From NCBI RefSeq assembly GCF_018531445.1, contig NZ_JAHDTH010000075.1, forward strand, positions 1 to 33,626: 33,626 bases of DNA, in the 5' to 3' direction. Below are positions 1 to 8,134 of this stretch, in pieces. The DNA is from Pseudonocardia lacus. Its GTDB lineage: Bacteria; Actinomycetota; Actinomycetes; Mycobacteriales; Pseudonocardiaceae. Position 1 is the stretch's first letter, and each line of letters starts with the position of its first letter. Below the pieces are notes generated by a model. It saw only the letters and a list, made by a program, of their open reading frames with translations. It was not told the origin of the DNA and did no database searches. A program made the translations under genes and the position numbers.

Positions 1-180
1 CAGCGCGGCGGCCAGCGCGCCGGCGGCGAGCGGGGCGAGGCCGGTGGGGCGGGCGGGCGAGCGGTGGGTGGGGCGGTGCCGTCCGGCGCCCGCGGGTGGG
101 GGGAGCGGCCGCGTTGCGGAGGGGTGGTGGTGTCGTGCGCGGGGGGAGCGGTCCGCGGTCGCGGGGTACGGATGGTCCAC
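1..180 (-). CDS. Partial hypothetical protein, N-terminal part only
   Basis: An open minus-strand frame runs off the left edge of the window. I place its start at a GTG at 178-180 because a GGAAGGG ribosome-binding-like sequence lies about 10 bases upstream. The visible 60 residues are rich in Pro, Arg and His, then turn hydrophobic at the edge (TGLAPLAAGALAAAL), which looks like the start of a membrane segment or signal anchor. No family can be named from this fragment. High GC makes chance open frames common here, so the call is weak. Plus-strand frames over the same stretch are Gly/Arg-rich and less protein-like. Confidence 0.35.
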   Translation of the reverse strand, partial: MDHPYPATADRSPRARHHHPSATRPLPPPAGAGRHRPTHRSPARPTGLAPLAAGALAAAL

Positions 181-262
181 GGGTGGGCGGCCCTTCCGGA
201 GTCGGGTGACCCGGGTGGGGCGGCGCCGTGGGGGAGCGGTCCGCGTTGGTCCGGGTCGTTCG

Positions 263-308
263 GGGATCCGGATCCCGACGCTAGGCGATAGGCCGTTCGG
301 CCGAACGG
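263..308. promoter_or_regulatory. Two short perfect palindromes between minus-strand genes
   Basis: GGGATCCGGATCCC (263-276) and CCGTTCGGCCGAACGG (293-308) are both perfect palindromes. They lie downstream of the M15-like gene and upstream of the partial gene at the left edge. They could be operators for the left gene or part of a transcription stop for the right one. The rest of 181-367 shows nothing else I can support. Confidence 0.35.
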
Positions 309-367
309 ATCGCGGCGAACGGTGAGCCGAGCGTGATCACCCGTGCGACGAGCGTCACGATCCGCGG

Positions 368-1276
368 TCAGCAGCCGCTCAGGTCGCCGCTGCCGGCACC
401 GGAGTCGAACGACACGTGGACGTGGTCGAAGTGGTTGGCCGTGGCCCCGCCGCGGTCCTCCATCTGCTTCCAGCCGTTGCCGTGGTTGATCTGCTGCTCC
501 CAGATCACGTACTTGACGCCCAGGGCCTCCTGGTTGTCCAGCGCGCACTGGGCCAGCCGGTCGCCGGTGGAGCGGTCGACCATGAAGTCGAGGGCCAGGC
601 CACCGGGGTGGTCGGAGGTGCCGGCGCGGCCGGCGACGCCGTGCATGTCCGGCTCGCCGTACTGGCAGCCGAGGAACTCGGCGGCGTTGCGCACGTGCGA
701 CTTGACCGCGCCCAGGCCGGAGGTGCTGAGGCCGCAGTCGGGGGAGCCGGTGGCGCCGCGCACGTCCTCGGCGGCGACGCGCTCGGCCTCGGCCGCCTGC
801 TCGGCGACCGCCTGCTCGGCGGCGACCCGGTCGGCCTCGGCCTGCGCGGCGACCTGCTGCTCGACCATCTGCACGGCCTTGACCAGCGCCGCGCCGTTGG
901 TCACGTCGGGCTCGGGCGTCCAGGCGACCGGCTGCACGGTGGGGGCGACCAGCGGCGCGAGCGGGGCCTGCGCGGCCGGCTCGACCACGGTGTCGTCGGT
1001 GGGGGCCGACGACACCGACAGCGCGTTGTACGCGGCCGACCGGTACGGGGAGCCGTCGGTGGTGTTCGCGTCGTGCAGGGACTGCACGACCACGGGCACG
1101 CCCGCGCCGACGAGCGAGAGCGCGCCACCCGCCACGGCGATGGCGGTGGCACCCCGCCGCAGCGGGGTGTTGCTGGACCGGTGCGTCCCGCGGCCCCCGT
1201 CCGTCGGGTGGTCGTAGGCCACCGACAGCGGGGGCTGGTGCGGGCGCCGGCCTTCGGGGGAGCGATGCCGAGCCAC
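368..1276 (-). CDS. Secreted/anchored protein with C-terminal M15-like (ARB-07466-type) domain
   Basis: 302 residues from a GTG start with a GGAAGG ribosome site about 9 bases upstream. Order: basic N-terminus; one hydrophobic segment at about 43-65 (signal anchor or uncleaved signal); a Pro/Ala-rich linker; an Ala/Glu/Gln-rich helical stretch at about 130-172 that looks like coiled coil; then a C-terminal domain from about 178. That domain has SDHPGGLALDFMVD (His223, Asp230) and FDHVHVSF (His285, His287), the His/Asp/His pattern of the D,D-carboxypeptidase M15 fold. The ARB-07466-type domain is known from actinobacterial exported proteins near peptidoglycan hydrolases. Cell-wall binding or hydrolysis outside the membrane is likely, but catalysis is not proved. 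Cysteines at 181, 204, 244 and 302 could form disulfides. Confidence 0.85.
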   Translation of the reverse strand: MARHRSPEGRRPHQPPLSVAYDHPTDGGRGTHRSSNTPLRRGATAIAVAGGALSLVGAGVPVVVQSLHDANTTDGSPYRSAAYNALSVSSAPTDDTVVEPAAQAPLAPLVAPTVQPVAWTPEPDVTNGAALVKAVQMVEQQVAAQAEADRVAAEQAVAEQAAEAERVAAEDVRGATGSPDCGLSTSGLGAVKSHVRNAAEFLGCQYGEPDMHGVAGRAGTSDHPGGLALDFMVDRSTGDRLAQCALDNQEALGVKYVIWEQQINHGNGWKQMEDRGGATANHFDHVHVSFDSGAGSGDLSGC

Positions 1277-1665
1277 GAACCTGCCTTCCGACGGATGTGA
1301 CGGCCCGGCCGGACATCCGGGTTCGGGGGAACCGGCGGAGTGGGGAGCTCTCCGTGTCCTGTTCGTGACCGGGCCGTCATTGATCCGGTAGCGAACGTAG
1401 GCAACCCGGAGCGCGTCCGCAGGATCCGCGGGTCGTTATGGGTCGAGAGAGCTGTCGCGAGCGACGAGCGGCCGGGCGGATACACCGTCCGGAGTATGCG
1501 AGATAGGGCCGTTCGGCTTTGATGCCGTTCGCCGACGCCTCGTCGCCGCCCCCTGGACGAACGCGCACGTCCGTGCGATCCCTGGACATTCCGGCGCCCC
1601 CGCCGCCCGGCCAGGCTGTGTCCACGACGTTGTGTCTGTCCACAACGAACCTGAGGGGGATGGCG
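1277..1665. promoter_or_regulatory. Divergent intergenic region with a hairpin before the DUF1772 gene
   Basis: This 389-base gap separates divergent genes and must hold both promoters. Just upstream of the GAGGGGG ribosome site of the rightward gene is CGTTGTG (1628-1634), a six-base loop, and CACAACG (1641-1647): a perfect 7-bp inverted repeat that could be an operator or mRNA hairpin. A GATAGG(G)CCGTTCGGC string occurs at both about 287-301 and about 1503-1516, flanking the M15-like gene. No clear promoter boxes were found. Confidence 0.35.
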
Positions 1666-2103
1666 ATGGACTGGGTGGCGGGGGTCGCGGCGGTCGGGTC
1701 GGGGCTGGTCGGCGGGGTGTTCTTCGTGTTCTCGGTGGCGATCATGCCGGCGTTCGCGCGGCTCCCCGAGCGGCACGGGGTCGCGGTGATGCAGGCGATC
1801 AACGTGACGATCGTGCGGGCGCCGTTCCTGCTGGTGTTCATGGGCACGGTGCTGGCCTGCGTGGCGCGGGTCGTGCTGGCGCCCACCGACGTACTCGGGG
1901 TGGTCGGGGCCGCGCTGTACGTGCTGGGCGGCTTCGGCGTGACGATGGCGCTGAACGTGCCGCTCAACAACCGCCTCGACAAGGTCGACGCCGACGCCCC
2001 GGACGGCTTCTGGAGCGTCTACGCGAGCCGCTGGACGCTGTGGAACCACGTCCGGACGGTGGCCTGCATCGGCGCCGCCGCACTGCTCACCGCGGCCGCC
2101 TGA
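1666..2103 (+). CDS. DUF1772 (anthrone oxygenase-like) membrane protein
   Basis: 145 residues from ATG 1666, chosen because GAGGGGG at 1653-1659 lies at a normal distance; ATG 1660 two codons earlier abuts that site. Four hydrophobic segments can be seen, at about 5-25, 40-60, 65-90 and 120-140. The family features are an N-terminal GGVFFVFSVAIMPAF stretch, a central ALNVPLNNRLD motif, and a conserved W...W in the segment WSVYASRWTLWNHVRT. These match DUF1772, a small integral membrane family that includes fungal anthrone oxygenases and is otherwise mostly of unknown function. It is 29 bases upstream of the sigma factor gene and may be co-transcribed with it. Confidence 0.8.
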   Translation: MDWVAGVAAVGSGLVGGVFFVFSVAIMPAFARLPERHGVAVMQAINVTIVRAPFLLVFMGTVLACVARVVLAPTDVLGVVGAALYVLGGFGVTMALNVPLNNRLDKVDADAPDGFWSVYASRWTLWNHVRTVACIGAAALLTAAA

Positions 2104-2132
2104 GCAGCACCGGGACGCGTAGGGTCGGGCGC

Positions 2133-3077
2133 ATGCCGCCGACCGCCACGGACGTCGACGTGTTCGAGGAGTCGAGGGGACGCCTCGGGGCCATCGCCTA
2201 CCGGCTGCTCGGCTCGGCGAGCGAGGCGGAGGACGCCGTGCAGGAGACGTTCCTGCGCTGGCAGGCGGCCGACCACGGGCGCATCGAGGTGCCCGAGGCC
2301 TGGCTGACGAAGGTGCTGACCAACCTGTGCCTCAACCAGCTCGCGTCCGCGCGGGTCCGCCGGGAGGCCTACGTGGGCCACTGGCTGCCCGAGCCACTGC
2401 TGGCCGGCGACCCGCTGCTCGGCCCGGCCGAGACCGTCGAGCAGCGGGAGTCGGTGTCGTTCGCGGTGCTGGTGCTGCTGGAGCGGCTGCTGCCCACCGA
2501 GCGCGCGGTGTACGTGCTGCGGGAGGCGTTCGACTACCCGCACCGCGAGATCGCCGCCATCCTCGACATCTCCGAGGCCGCCAGCCAGCAGATCCTGCAC
2601 CGGGCCCGCGAGCACGTCGCCGACGGCAAGGTCCGCGCCAGGGTCGACGCGGCCGCCGCCCGTCGGGTCGTCGAGGAGTTCCTGGCCGCGGCCACCGGCG
2701 GGCGGCCAGAGGAGCTGGCCCGCCTGCTCGCCGCGGACGCCGTCTCGGTGGGCGACGGCGGCGGCAAGGTCCCGGCCCGCGCGCGGGCGGTCGAGGGTGC
2801 CGCCGCGGTCGCGAAGTTCTTCTGGGGGTTGTTCCGCCCGACCGCGGCCAAGCGCGCCATGGTCGGCGGCCGTGCCGAGTTCCACGTCTGGTCCGCCAAC
2901 GGCGGGCCCGCCGCTGTCGCCGTCGTGGACGGCCGGGTCGTCGGGGTGCTGTGCCTGCAGGTCACCGCCGACGGCATCGCCGCGGTCCACAACCAGGTCA
3001 ACCCCGACAAGCTCGAACGGGCGACCGCGCTCTGGGCGGCGGCCGAGCACGGGGAACCGCTGGTCACCGTGTTCTGA
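2133..3077 (+). CDS. sigJ: ECF41-family sigma factor (SigJ-like) with SnoaL-like C-terminal domain
   Basis: 314 residues. Sigma region 2 is at about 8-75 (AYRLLGSASEAEDAVQETFLRW) and region 4 at about 108-162 (YPHREIAAILDISEAASQQ as the helix-turn-helix). A SnoaL-like NTF2-fold domain fills about 173-305. Three signatures known for ECF41 are present: WLPEP at 84-88 in the linker, DGGGK at 208-212 and NPDKL at 290-294 in the C-terminal domain. In that family the fused domain acts as a built-in regulator in place of a separate anti-sigma factor, and none is encoded nearby. ECF41 genes usually neighbour a carboxymuconolactone decarboxylase, an oxidoreductase or an epimerase; here an FAD/NAD oxidoreductase follows by 93 bases. 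The ATG start has a weak AGGGTCGGG site. Confidence 0.93.
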   Translation: MPPTATDVDVFEESRGRLGAIAYRLLGSASEAEDAVQETFLRWQAADHGRIEVPEAWLTKVLTNLCLNQLASARVRREAYVGHWLPEPLLAGDPLLGPAETVEQRESVSFAVLVLLERLLPTERAVYVLREAFDYPHREIAAILDISEAASQQILHRAREHVADGKVRARVDAAAARRVVEEFLAAATGGRPEELARLLAADAVSVGDGGGKVPARARAVEGAAAVAKFFWGLFRPTAAKRAMVGGRAEFHVWSANGGPAAVAVVDGRVVGVLCLQVTADGIAAVHNQVNPDKLERATALWAAAEHGEPLVTVF

Positions 3078-3170
3078 GCGCGGTGTGGGTCGGCTCACAC
3101 CGAGAACCCGTCAGGAAACGGCGGGCTGTGCGGCTCAGGTGGCGAACCCGCACAGGACAAGGAGCACACA

Positions 3171-4376
3171 ATGCGCCACCGCATCGTCGTCCTCGGAGCC
3201 GGCTACTCCGGGGCCATCGCCGCCGGCCGGCTGGCCAAGCGGCTGCGCCGCGAGGACGTCACCATCACCCTGGTCAACGCCGAGCCGGACTTCGTCGAGC
3301 GCGTCCGCATGCACCAGGTCGCGACCGGCCAGCAGCTGCGGCCCCGGCCGCTGCGCGAAGTGTTCGCCGGCACCGGCGTCGACCTGCGGATCGCCACCGT
3401 CACCGGAGTCGACGTCGAGCGCCGGACCGTCACCGTCACCGGCGCGGACGGCGCCGAGGACCTCGGCTACGACACGCTCGTCCACGCCCTGGGCAGCCGG
3501 TGGAACGGCGCGGACGTGCCCGGCGCCGCCGAGCACGCCGCGGAGCTGGCCGGTCGCGCCGGGGCGCTGCGGCTGCGCGAGCGCCTGGCCCGCCTCGACG
3601 CCGGTCGGGCCGTGGTCGTCGTCGGAGGGGGTCTCACCGGGATCGAGGCCGCCACCGAGATCGCCGAGTCCCGCCCGGACCTCGACGTCGCGCTCGTGGC
3701 CCGCGACAGCCTCGGCGACTGGCTCTCGCCCAAGGGCCGTGCGCACCTGCGGGCGGTCGTCGACCGGCTCGGGATCTCGGTGCACGAGCACACCACCGTC
3801 GAGTCCGTCGAGGCCGACCGCGTCACCACCGCCGGTGGCGGCACCATCCCGGCCGCGGTCACCGTGTGGACGGCCGGCTTCGCGGTCCACCCGCTCGCGG
3901 CGGCCAGCGACCTGGAGACCACCGAGACCGGGCGGATCGTCGTCGACGCGACCATGCGCTCGGTCTCGCACCCGGACGTGTACGCGATCGGCGACGCCGC
4001 GCTGGCGATGGGCCCCGGCGACAAGCCGCTGCGCATGTCGTGCGCGACGGGCGAGCCGATGGCCTGGCAGGCCGCCGACTCGATCGCGGCCCGGCTGACC
4101 GGCGGCAAGCTCCCGAACGCGCCGCTGCGCTACTTCCAGCAGTGCATCTCGCTGGGGCGCCGCGACGGCCTGATCCAGTTCGTCACCGCCGACGACCGCG
4201 CCAAGCCCTCGGTGCTGACGGGGCGGCTGGCGGCCCGCTACAAGGAGCTGATCTGCCGGGGGGCGGTCTGGAGCGTCGCGAACCCGACCTTCGGCCTGCC
4301 CACCCGCCGCCGTCGCCGCACCGCCGAGCGCGACGCGAGCGGCTCGACCGCCGAGGCGACCGAGGCGGCCGCGTAG
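3171..4376 (+). CDS. NDH-2-like FAD/NAD(P)-dependent oxidoreductase
   Basis: 401 residues with a clear AAGGAG ribosome site before ATG. It has a two-dinucleotide-binding-domain layout: FAD Rossmann motif GAGYSG at 9-14, NAD(P)-binding motif VGGGLTGIEA at 151-160, and the FAD-contacting YAIGDAA at 271-277. There is no CxxC redox pair, which argues against thioredoxin-reductase-like enzymes; it fits the type II NADH dehydrogenase or AIF-like group. It sits directly downstream of the ECF41 sigma factor, and oxidoreductases are usual partners and targets of that sigma family, so this gene is a likely target. I looked for the ECF41 promoter motif (TGTCACA, about 16 bases, CGTC) in the 93-base gap and saw only fragments (CTCACA, CCGTC) at the wrong spacing. 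The Arg-rich tail after about 370 is probably disordered. Confidence 0.88.
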   Translation: MRHRIVVLGAGYSGAIAAGRLAKRLRREDVTITLVNAEPDFVERVRMHQVATGQQLRPRPLREVFAGTGVDLRIATVTGVDVERRTVTVTGADGAEDLGYDTLVHALGSRWNGADVPGAAEHAAELAGRAGALRLRERLARLDAGRAVVVVGGGLTGIEAATEIAESRPDLDVALVARDSLGDWLSPKGRAHLRAVVDRLGISVHEHTTVESVEADRVTTAGGGTIPAAVTVWTAGFAVHPLAAASDLETTETGRIVVDATMRSVSHPDVYAIGDAALAMGPGDKPLRMSCATGEPMAWQAADSIAARLTGGKLPNAPLRYFQQCISLGRRDGLIQFVTADDRAKPSVLTGRLAARYKELICRGAVWSVANPTFGLPTRRRRRTAERDASGSTAEATEAAA

Positions 4377-4464
4377 CGGTCCGGTGGGCCCTACAGGCGC
4401 GGGTCGACGGGCTCGGACCCGCCGCGGCCCCCGCCTCCCCGGCGCCCCGGCGCCCGGTGCCCCG

Positions 4465-4519
4465 GTTCAGGAAAGCCACGATCCGGCCCTGTGAGGGCAG
4501 CATCGTGGCTTTCCTGAAC
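4465..4519. repeat. Long perfect hairpin, 18-bp arms
   Basis: Left arm GTTCAGGAAAGCCACGAT (4465-4482) and right arm 4502-4519 are exact reverse complements. The 19-base interior holds a second 5-bp stem (GCCCT, GTG loop, AGGGC). There is no T-tract on either side, so it is not a classical intrinsic terminator, though it lies 3' of the oxidoreductase gene. The lower GC of the arms compared with the surroundings suggests a REP or MITE-type dispersed repeat. Nothing else is evident in 4377-4625. Confidence 0.75.
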
Positions 4520-4625
4520 TCCGGCGGTGGCCTCCTCGGGTGCGCGGCGCAGCCAGAGGACGCGGGTGGTCGTCCTGCGTGTTTCCACCGACGGCGGGGA
4601 CCCGCCGCGACCGTAGGGTCCGGGC

Positions 4626-5228
4626 GTGTCGACGAGCGCGCTGCTGTTCCTGTCGCTGGTGGGCGTGGGTGTCCTGATCGGCGCGGCACCCGTCGTCGTG
4701 TCCCTGCGCGCCGGCGACGGCGTCCGCGGGGCGCCGTGGGGCCTGGCGGCGGGGGTGGTCGCGTTCTCCGCGCTGTGCGGCTGGGGCGCCTACGCCCTCG
4801 ACTCCGCCTCCGCCCGCACCACCCTGTTCGAGGTCGTGGCCGAGGGCTCGCGCGGGGTGCGCCTGTCGGACCCGGCCGCGCCGGTGCGGTTCTTCGACGT
4901 CGTCGTCGAGCACCCCGGGGTGGAGCACACGGTGCTGGTCAACCCGGTCGTCGAGGCGGAGCTGACCGACGACGCCGCTGGCCCGGCGGAGCTGATCGTC
5001 CGCCTCGACGGCCCTGACGGGCGGTCCTACCTCGACGAACAGCTCCACCACGAGGTCGAGTGCCGGCGGTCGAGCTGCTCGTGGGTGCCGTGGTACGGCC
5101 GGTTCACGCCGGTGGAGGCGGGGACGCACCGGTTGGCGGTGACGGTCGTGACGATCGACGTGCCGAAGGTGCACGTCAGGGTGGAGGACCCGGAGAAGTC
5201 CGACGGGCGGCGGGCGCCCGGCTACTGA
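4626..5228 (+). CDS. Membrane-anchored protein of unknown function
   Basis: 200 residues from a GTG start with only a weak AGGGTCCGGG site upstream. Two hydrophobic segments lie at about 4-24 and 37-58. They are followed by a roughly 140-residue soluble part that is probably outside the membrane and beta-rich (alternating V/L patterns such as FFDVVVEHPGVEHTVLVNPV). Two cysteines, ECRRSSCSW near 142-147, could pair. No family is recognised. The gene stands alone between the hairpin repeat and a 280-base gap. Confidence 0.7.
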   Translation: MSTSALLFLSLVGVGVLIGAAPVVVSLRAGDGVRGAPWGLAAGVVAFSALCGWGAYALDSASARTTLFEVVAEGSRGVRLSDPAAPVRFFDVVVEHPGVEHTVLVNPVVEAELTDDAAGPAELIVRLDGPDGRSYLDEQLHHEVECRRSSCSWVPWYGRFTPVEAGTHRLAVTVVTIDVPKVHVRVEDPEKSDGRRAPGY

Positions 5229-5510
5229 CGGCGGGGCGGCCACCGCGATCCACCGGGTGAGCGGGGAGGACGATTCCCCGCACAGCGGGAAACCCGCGCC
5301 CTCTCTCCTGCGCGAGCGTGTCGGTACTGCTACAAAGATGGACCCGACCGGCTTTGAGACAACCAGGGACGCGGTTGGGAGCGACAGAGGACCAGGCCGC
5401 CATGCTCATCCGCCGCGATCCCGGCCACCGACCGACGGGGCACCGCGCCGTTGGCGGGTGCATGGGCTGGACGCCCGCGCCCAGCGACCGATGCCCCGGG
5501 GGTGGACGAG
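5229..5510. other. Intergenic region without a recognised element
   Basis: 282 bases before the STAS/HATPase gene. I saw no convincing promoter boxes, repeat or RNA element. Alternative upstream starts for the next gene (TTG 5451, GTG 5502) fall at its right end. Confidence 0.4.
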
Positions 5511-6284
5511 GTGTCCCGTGAGCCGCACGCGCTCCCGGAGGGGATGACGGTCGCGGCCCGGGAGACCGGGTCGGCCGTCGTGCTCACCGTCGACGGCGAC
5601 CTGACGCTGCGCACCGTGCCCCGGCTGCGGTCCGTGCTGGAGGAGCACATCGCCGACCGCGGGCGCGTCCTGGTCGACCTGTCCGGGCTGACGATCGGCT
5701 TCCCGTCGGCCGTCGACGTGTTCCCGCTGGCCCTGGCCGCGCAGAGCGGCTGGCCGGAGGCCCGGATGGTGCTGTTCGGCGCCCGCCCGGCGACGGCGCG
5801 GGCGCTGTGCGCGGCCCCGTACCTGACCGCGGCCGTGCACCTGGCCGACACCGAGGTCGAGGCGCTGCGGCTGCTGGAGCTGCGGCCGCGCCGGCTCAGC
5901 AGGCGCACCGAGCTCGACCACGAGCCCGACGCGGCCCGGTGGGCGCGGTTCGTCGTCGAGACGGCCTGCCGCGACTGGGGCGTGGCGGACGACGACGCCG
6001 CGTCCTCCGCCCAGATCGTGGCCTCCGAGCTGGTCACCAACACCGTCGTGCACGCCCGCACGGCCTGCGTGCTGACCCTCACCAGCACCCCGGACTCGCT
6101 GCGCCTCGGGGTCCGCGACTACGCGCCGGGCTCGGCCCCGGAGAGCTCCGACGCGCTCCCCGGCCGGGCCCGCGGGTTGGGCCTGGTGGTGGTGGCCGGG
6201 GTCAGCCGGGCCTGGGGGGTCACCCCGCACCTGGACGGCAAGACCGTGTGGGCGGTCATCCCCTGCCGGGGGCCCGCGGGCTGA
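5511..6284 (+). CDS. STAS domain fused to HATPase (RsbW-like) anti-sigma-type regulator
   Basis: About 257 residues. A STAS (anti-sigma-antagonist) fold comes first (VVLTVDGDLTLRTVPRLRSVL, then GRVLVDLSGLTIGFPSAVDVF). A GHKL-type ATPase fills the second half, with N-box ASELVTNTVVHA and G-box-like RARGLGLVVVAG. This is the serine-kinase and anti-antagonist pair normally split between SpoIIAB/RsbW and SpoIIAA/RsbV, here in one chain. The usual DSSG phospho-site reads FPSAV, so only one serine remains at that spot. A role in a general-stress or partner-switching sigma pathway is inferred; no partner sigma gene is adjacent. Start: GTG 5511, with GGGGG at a fair distance. ATG 5544 has GGAGGGG touching it, which is too close, and GTG 5502 is also possible. 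Confidence 0.8.
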   Translation: MSREPHALPEGMTVAARETGSAVVLTVDGDLTLRTVPRLRSVLEEHIADRGRVLVDLSGLTIGFPSAVDVFPLALAAQSGWPEARMVLFGARPATARALCAAPYLTAAVHLADTEVEALRLLELRPRRLSRRTELDHEPDAARWARFVVETACRDWGVADDDAASSAQIVASELVTNTVVHARTACVLTLTSTPDSLRLGVRDYAPGSAPESSDALPGRARGLGLVVVAGVSRAWGVTPHLDGKTVWAVIPCRGPAG

Positions 6285-6299
6285 GCGGCGCCGGCCGGT

Positions 6300-6968
6300 T
6301 CACAGCAATCCGTGGTCGCGCGCGTGCAGCGCGGCCTGGGTGCGGTCGCGCAGGCCGAGGCGGGCCAGGATGTGCGACACGTGGTTCTTCACCGTGCCCT
6401 CGCTGACCACCAGGCGCGCGGCGATCTCCCGGTTGGTGGCGCCGCGCGCGACCAGCCGCAGCACCTCGACCTCCCGCAGGGTGAGCCCGGCCCGGTCGGC
6501 CGCCGCGGTGTCCGTTGCCGCGCCCGGCGGGCGGTGCAGCGCGGCCAGCAGCCTGCCCACCGCGGCCGGGTCGAACTGCGCGACCCCAGCGTGCGCCAGC
6601 CGCACGGCCCGGGCCAGCTCGGCCGCCGGCAGGTCCTTGAGCAGGTAGCCGCTGGCCCCGGCGCGCAGCGCGCGCACGACGTACTCCTCGTCGTCGAACG
6701 TGGTCAGCATGACCACGCGGACGCCCGGGGCCCGCTTGCGCACCGCCGCGGTGGCCTCGACGCCGTCGGCGCCGGGCATCCGGACGTCCATCAGCACGAC
6801 GTCCGGGCGCAGCGCCACGGACCGCTCGACGGCCTCGGTGCCGTCCGCCGCGGTGCCGACGACCGCGACGCCGGGCTCCAGCGCCAGCAGCGAGGCCACC
6901 CCCTCGCGCACGAGCCGCTGGTCGTCGACCACGAGCACCCGCACCGGGCGGTCCGCGGCCGCGGTCAC
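6300..6968 (-). CDS. NarL/FixJ-family response regulator
   Basis: 222 residues. Receiver domain about 8-125: acidic pair Asp15-Asp16, phosphoacceptor Asp61 in LMDVRMPG, and the conserved Lys in YLLKDL. C-terminal LuxR-type DNA-binding domain about 155-218 (LTLREVEVLRLVARGATNRE, then VSEGTVKNHVSHILARLGLRDR). The ATG overlaps the stop of the upstream histidine kinase gene by ATGA, so the two form one translationally coupled two-component system. It converges on the STAS/HATPase gene with 15 bases between stops. The signal and targets cannot be read from the sequence. Confidence 0.95.
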   Translation of the reverse strand: MTAAADRPVRVLVVDDQRLVREGVASLLALEPGVAVVGTAADGTEAVERSVALRPDVVLMDVRMPGADGVEATAAVRKRAPGVRVVMLTTFDDEEYVVRALRAGASGYLLKDLPAAELARAVRLAHAGVAQFDPAAVGRLLAALHRPPGAATDTAAADRAGLTLREVEVLRLVARGATNREIAARLVVSEGTVKNHVSHILARLGLRDRTQAALHARDHGLL

Positions 6969-8134
6969 CGGGCGTCCGCGCGCGGCACGGTCGCGGTCAG
7001 GGTGGTGCCGCCGCCGGGGGTGGCGGACAGCCGCAGCTCGCCGCCGACCGCGGCCAGCCGCTCCCGCATGCCGGCGAGGCCGAACCCCTCACCCGCCGCG
7101 GCCAGCCCCCGCCCGTCGTCGCGGACGGTGAGCCCGGCCGCCTCGTCGGTGAACCGAGCGGTCACCTCGATGCGGGACGCGGCGGCGTGCCGCACGGCGT
7201 TGGTCAGGCCCTCCTGGGCGGCCCGGTAGAGCGCGGTCAGCGCGGGCGCGTGCGGGCCCTCGTCGCCGTGCACGGCGCAGTCGATGCGGACCGAGCCGGT
7301 GTCGAGCTGGGCGCGCAGCGCGTCGAGGGCCGCGGCGAGCGACGTGGCCGGTGGCTCCGCGGGCGAGCGCAGCACCGCGACCGAGCCGCGGACCTCGGCG
7401 AGCGCGGCCCGGACCGAGCCGCGGGCGTCGGCGACGGCGCGGTCGGCCTCCGCGGCGTCGCGGGCGCGGTAGGCGACGGCCTTCTCCAGCTGGATCGCCA
7501 CCGCGGTCAGGTGGTGGCCGAGGCTGTCGTGGATGTCGCGGGCCAACCGGTTGCGCTCCTGGGCGGCGGCCAGCTCGGCGACCCGCCCGGCGTGCTCGCC
7601 CAGCTGCCGGTGCGACTCGGCCAGCTCGTCGAGCAGCCGCTCGGTGCGGGCCCGGCCGGCCTCGGCGCGGACGGCGACGCCGGCCATCGACACCGCGATC
7701 ACCAGCCCGACCAGGAACATCAGCAGGTCGGACAGCTGCTCGGCGTCGGCGTACCAGCCGGGTCGGGTCGCGGTGAGCACGCCGACGAGCCCGACGGCGT
7801 AGGCGGTGGCCGTGACCAGGCCCGCGCGGCGCCCGAGGGTGAGGTACGCGCCGAACGGCACGAGCAGGAACAGCGCGCGGGACAGCCCCGAGGCGTCCAC
7901 CGCGGCCACCGCGTGGATCAGCACCGCGCGGGCGACGAGCCGGGCGAGCGGCCCGCCGACCGGGACGAGCTCGAGCGCCAGCAGCGCCCCGATGCCGACC
8001 ACGAACGCGGCCAGCGGCAGCGGCGCGGCCGGGCTGATCCCGGCCGCGGCGAAGTACAGCGCGCCGGCCAGCACCACCAGGTGCAGCCCGGCGCCCACCC
8101 AGGGCAGCCGCGGCCCGGCCCCGCCCGACGTCAT
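6965..8134 (-). CDS. NarL-type sensor histidine kinase (HisKA_3)
   Basis: 389 residues from ATG 8134; a longer frame upstream has no better start. About five hydrophobic segments fill residues 12-155 without a sizeable extracellular loop, so the sensor is probably membrane-embedded. A helical linker (160-195) leads to the HisKA_3 dimerization domain with ERNRLARDIHDSLGHHLT and phospho-acceptor His202. The ATPase part follows, with N-box EGLTNAVRHA, VRDDGRGL and GFGLAGMRERL. It is the partner of the downstream response regulator. The membrane region resembles DesK-like kinases of actinobacteria in layout only. Confidence 0.92.
   Translation of the reverse strand: MTSGGAGPRLPWVGAGLHLVVLAGALYFAAAGISPAAPLPLAAFVVGIGALLALELVPVGGPLARLVARAVLIHAVAAVDASGLSRALFLLVPFGAYLTLGRRAGLVTATAYAVGLVGVLTATRPGWYADAEQLSDLLMFLVGLVIAVSMAGVAVRAEAGRARTERLLDELAESHRQLGEHAGRVAELAAAQERNRLARDIHDSLGHHLTAVAIQLEKAVAYRARDAAEADRAVADARGSVRAALAEVRGSVAVLRSPAEPPATSLAAALDALRAQLDTGSVRIDCAVHGDEGPHAPALTALYRAAQEGLTNAVRHAAASRIEVTARFTDEAAGLTVRDDGRGLAAAGEGFGLAGMRERLAAVGGELRLSATPGGGTTLTATVPRADAR

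Noticed and set aside
1277..1520. c-di-AMP (ydaO) riboswitch upstream of the M15-like gene
   Set aside because: Such riboswitches often precede actinobacterial cell-wall genes, but I could not find the conserved core blocks in the minus-strand leader.
4465..4519. Classical intrinsic terminator
   Set aside because: The stem is long and perfect but no T-tract follows on either strand.
2327..5017. 896-codon plus-strand open frame across three genes
   Set aside because: Arg/Pro/Gly-rich shadow of the sigma factor and oxidoreductase genes in another frame; no domain, and GC-rich DNA makes such frames common.
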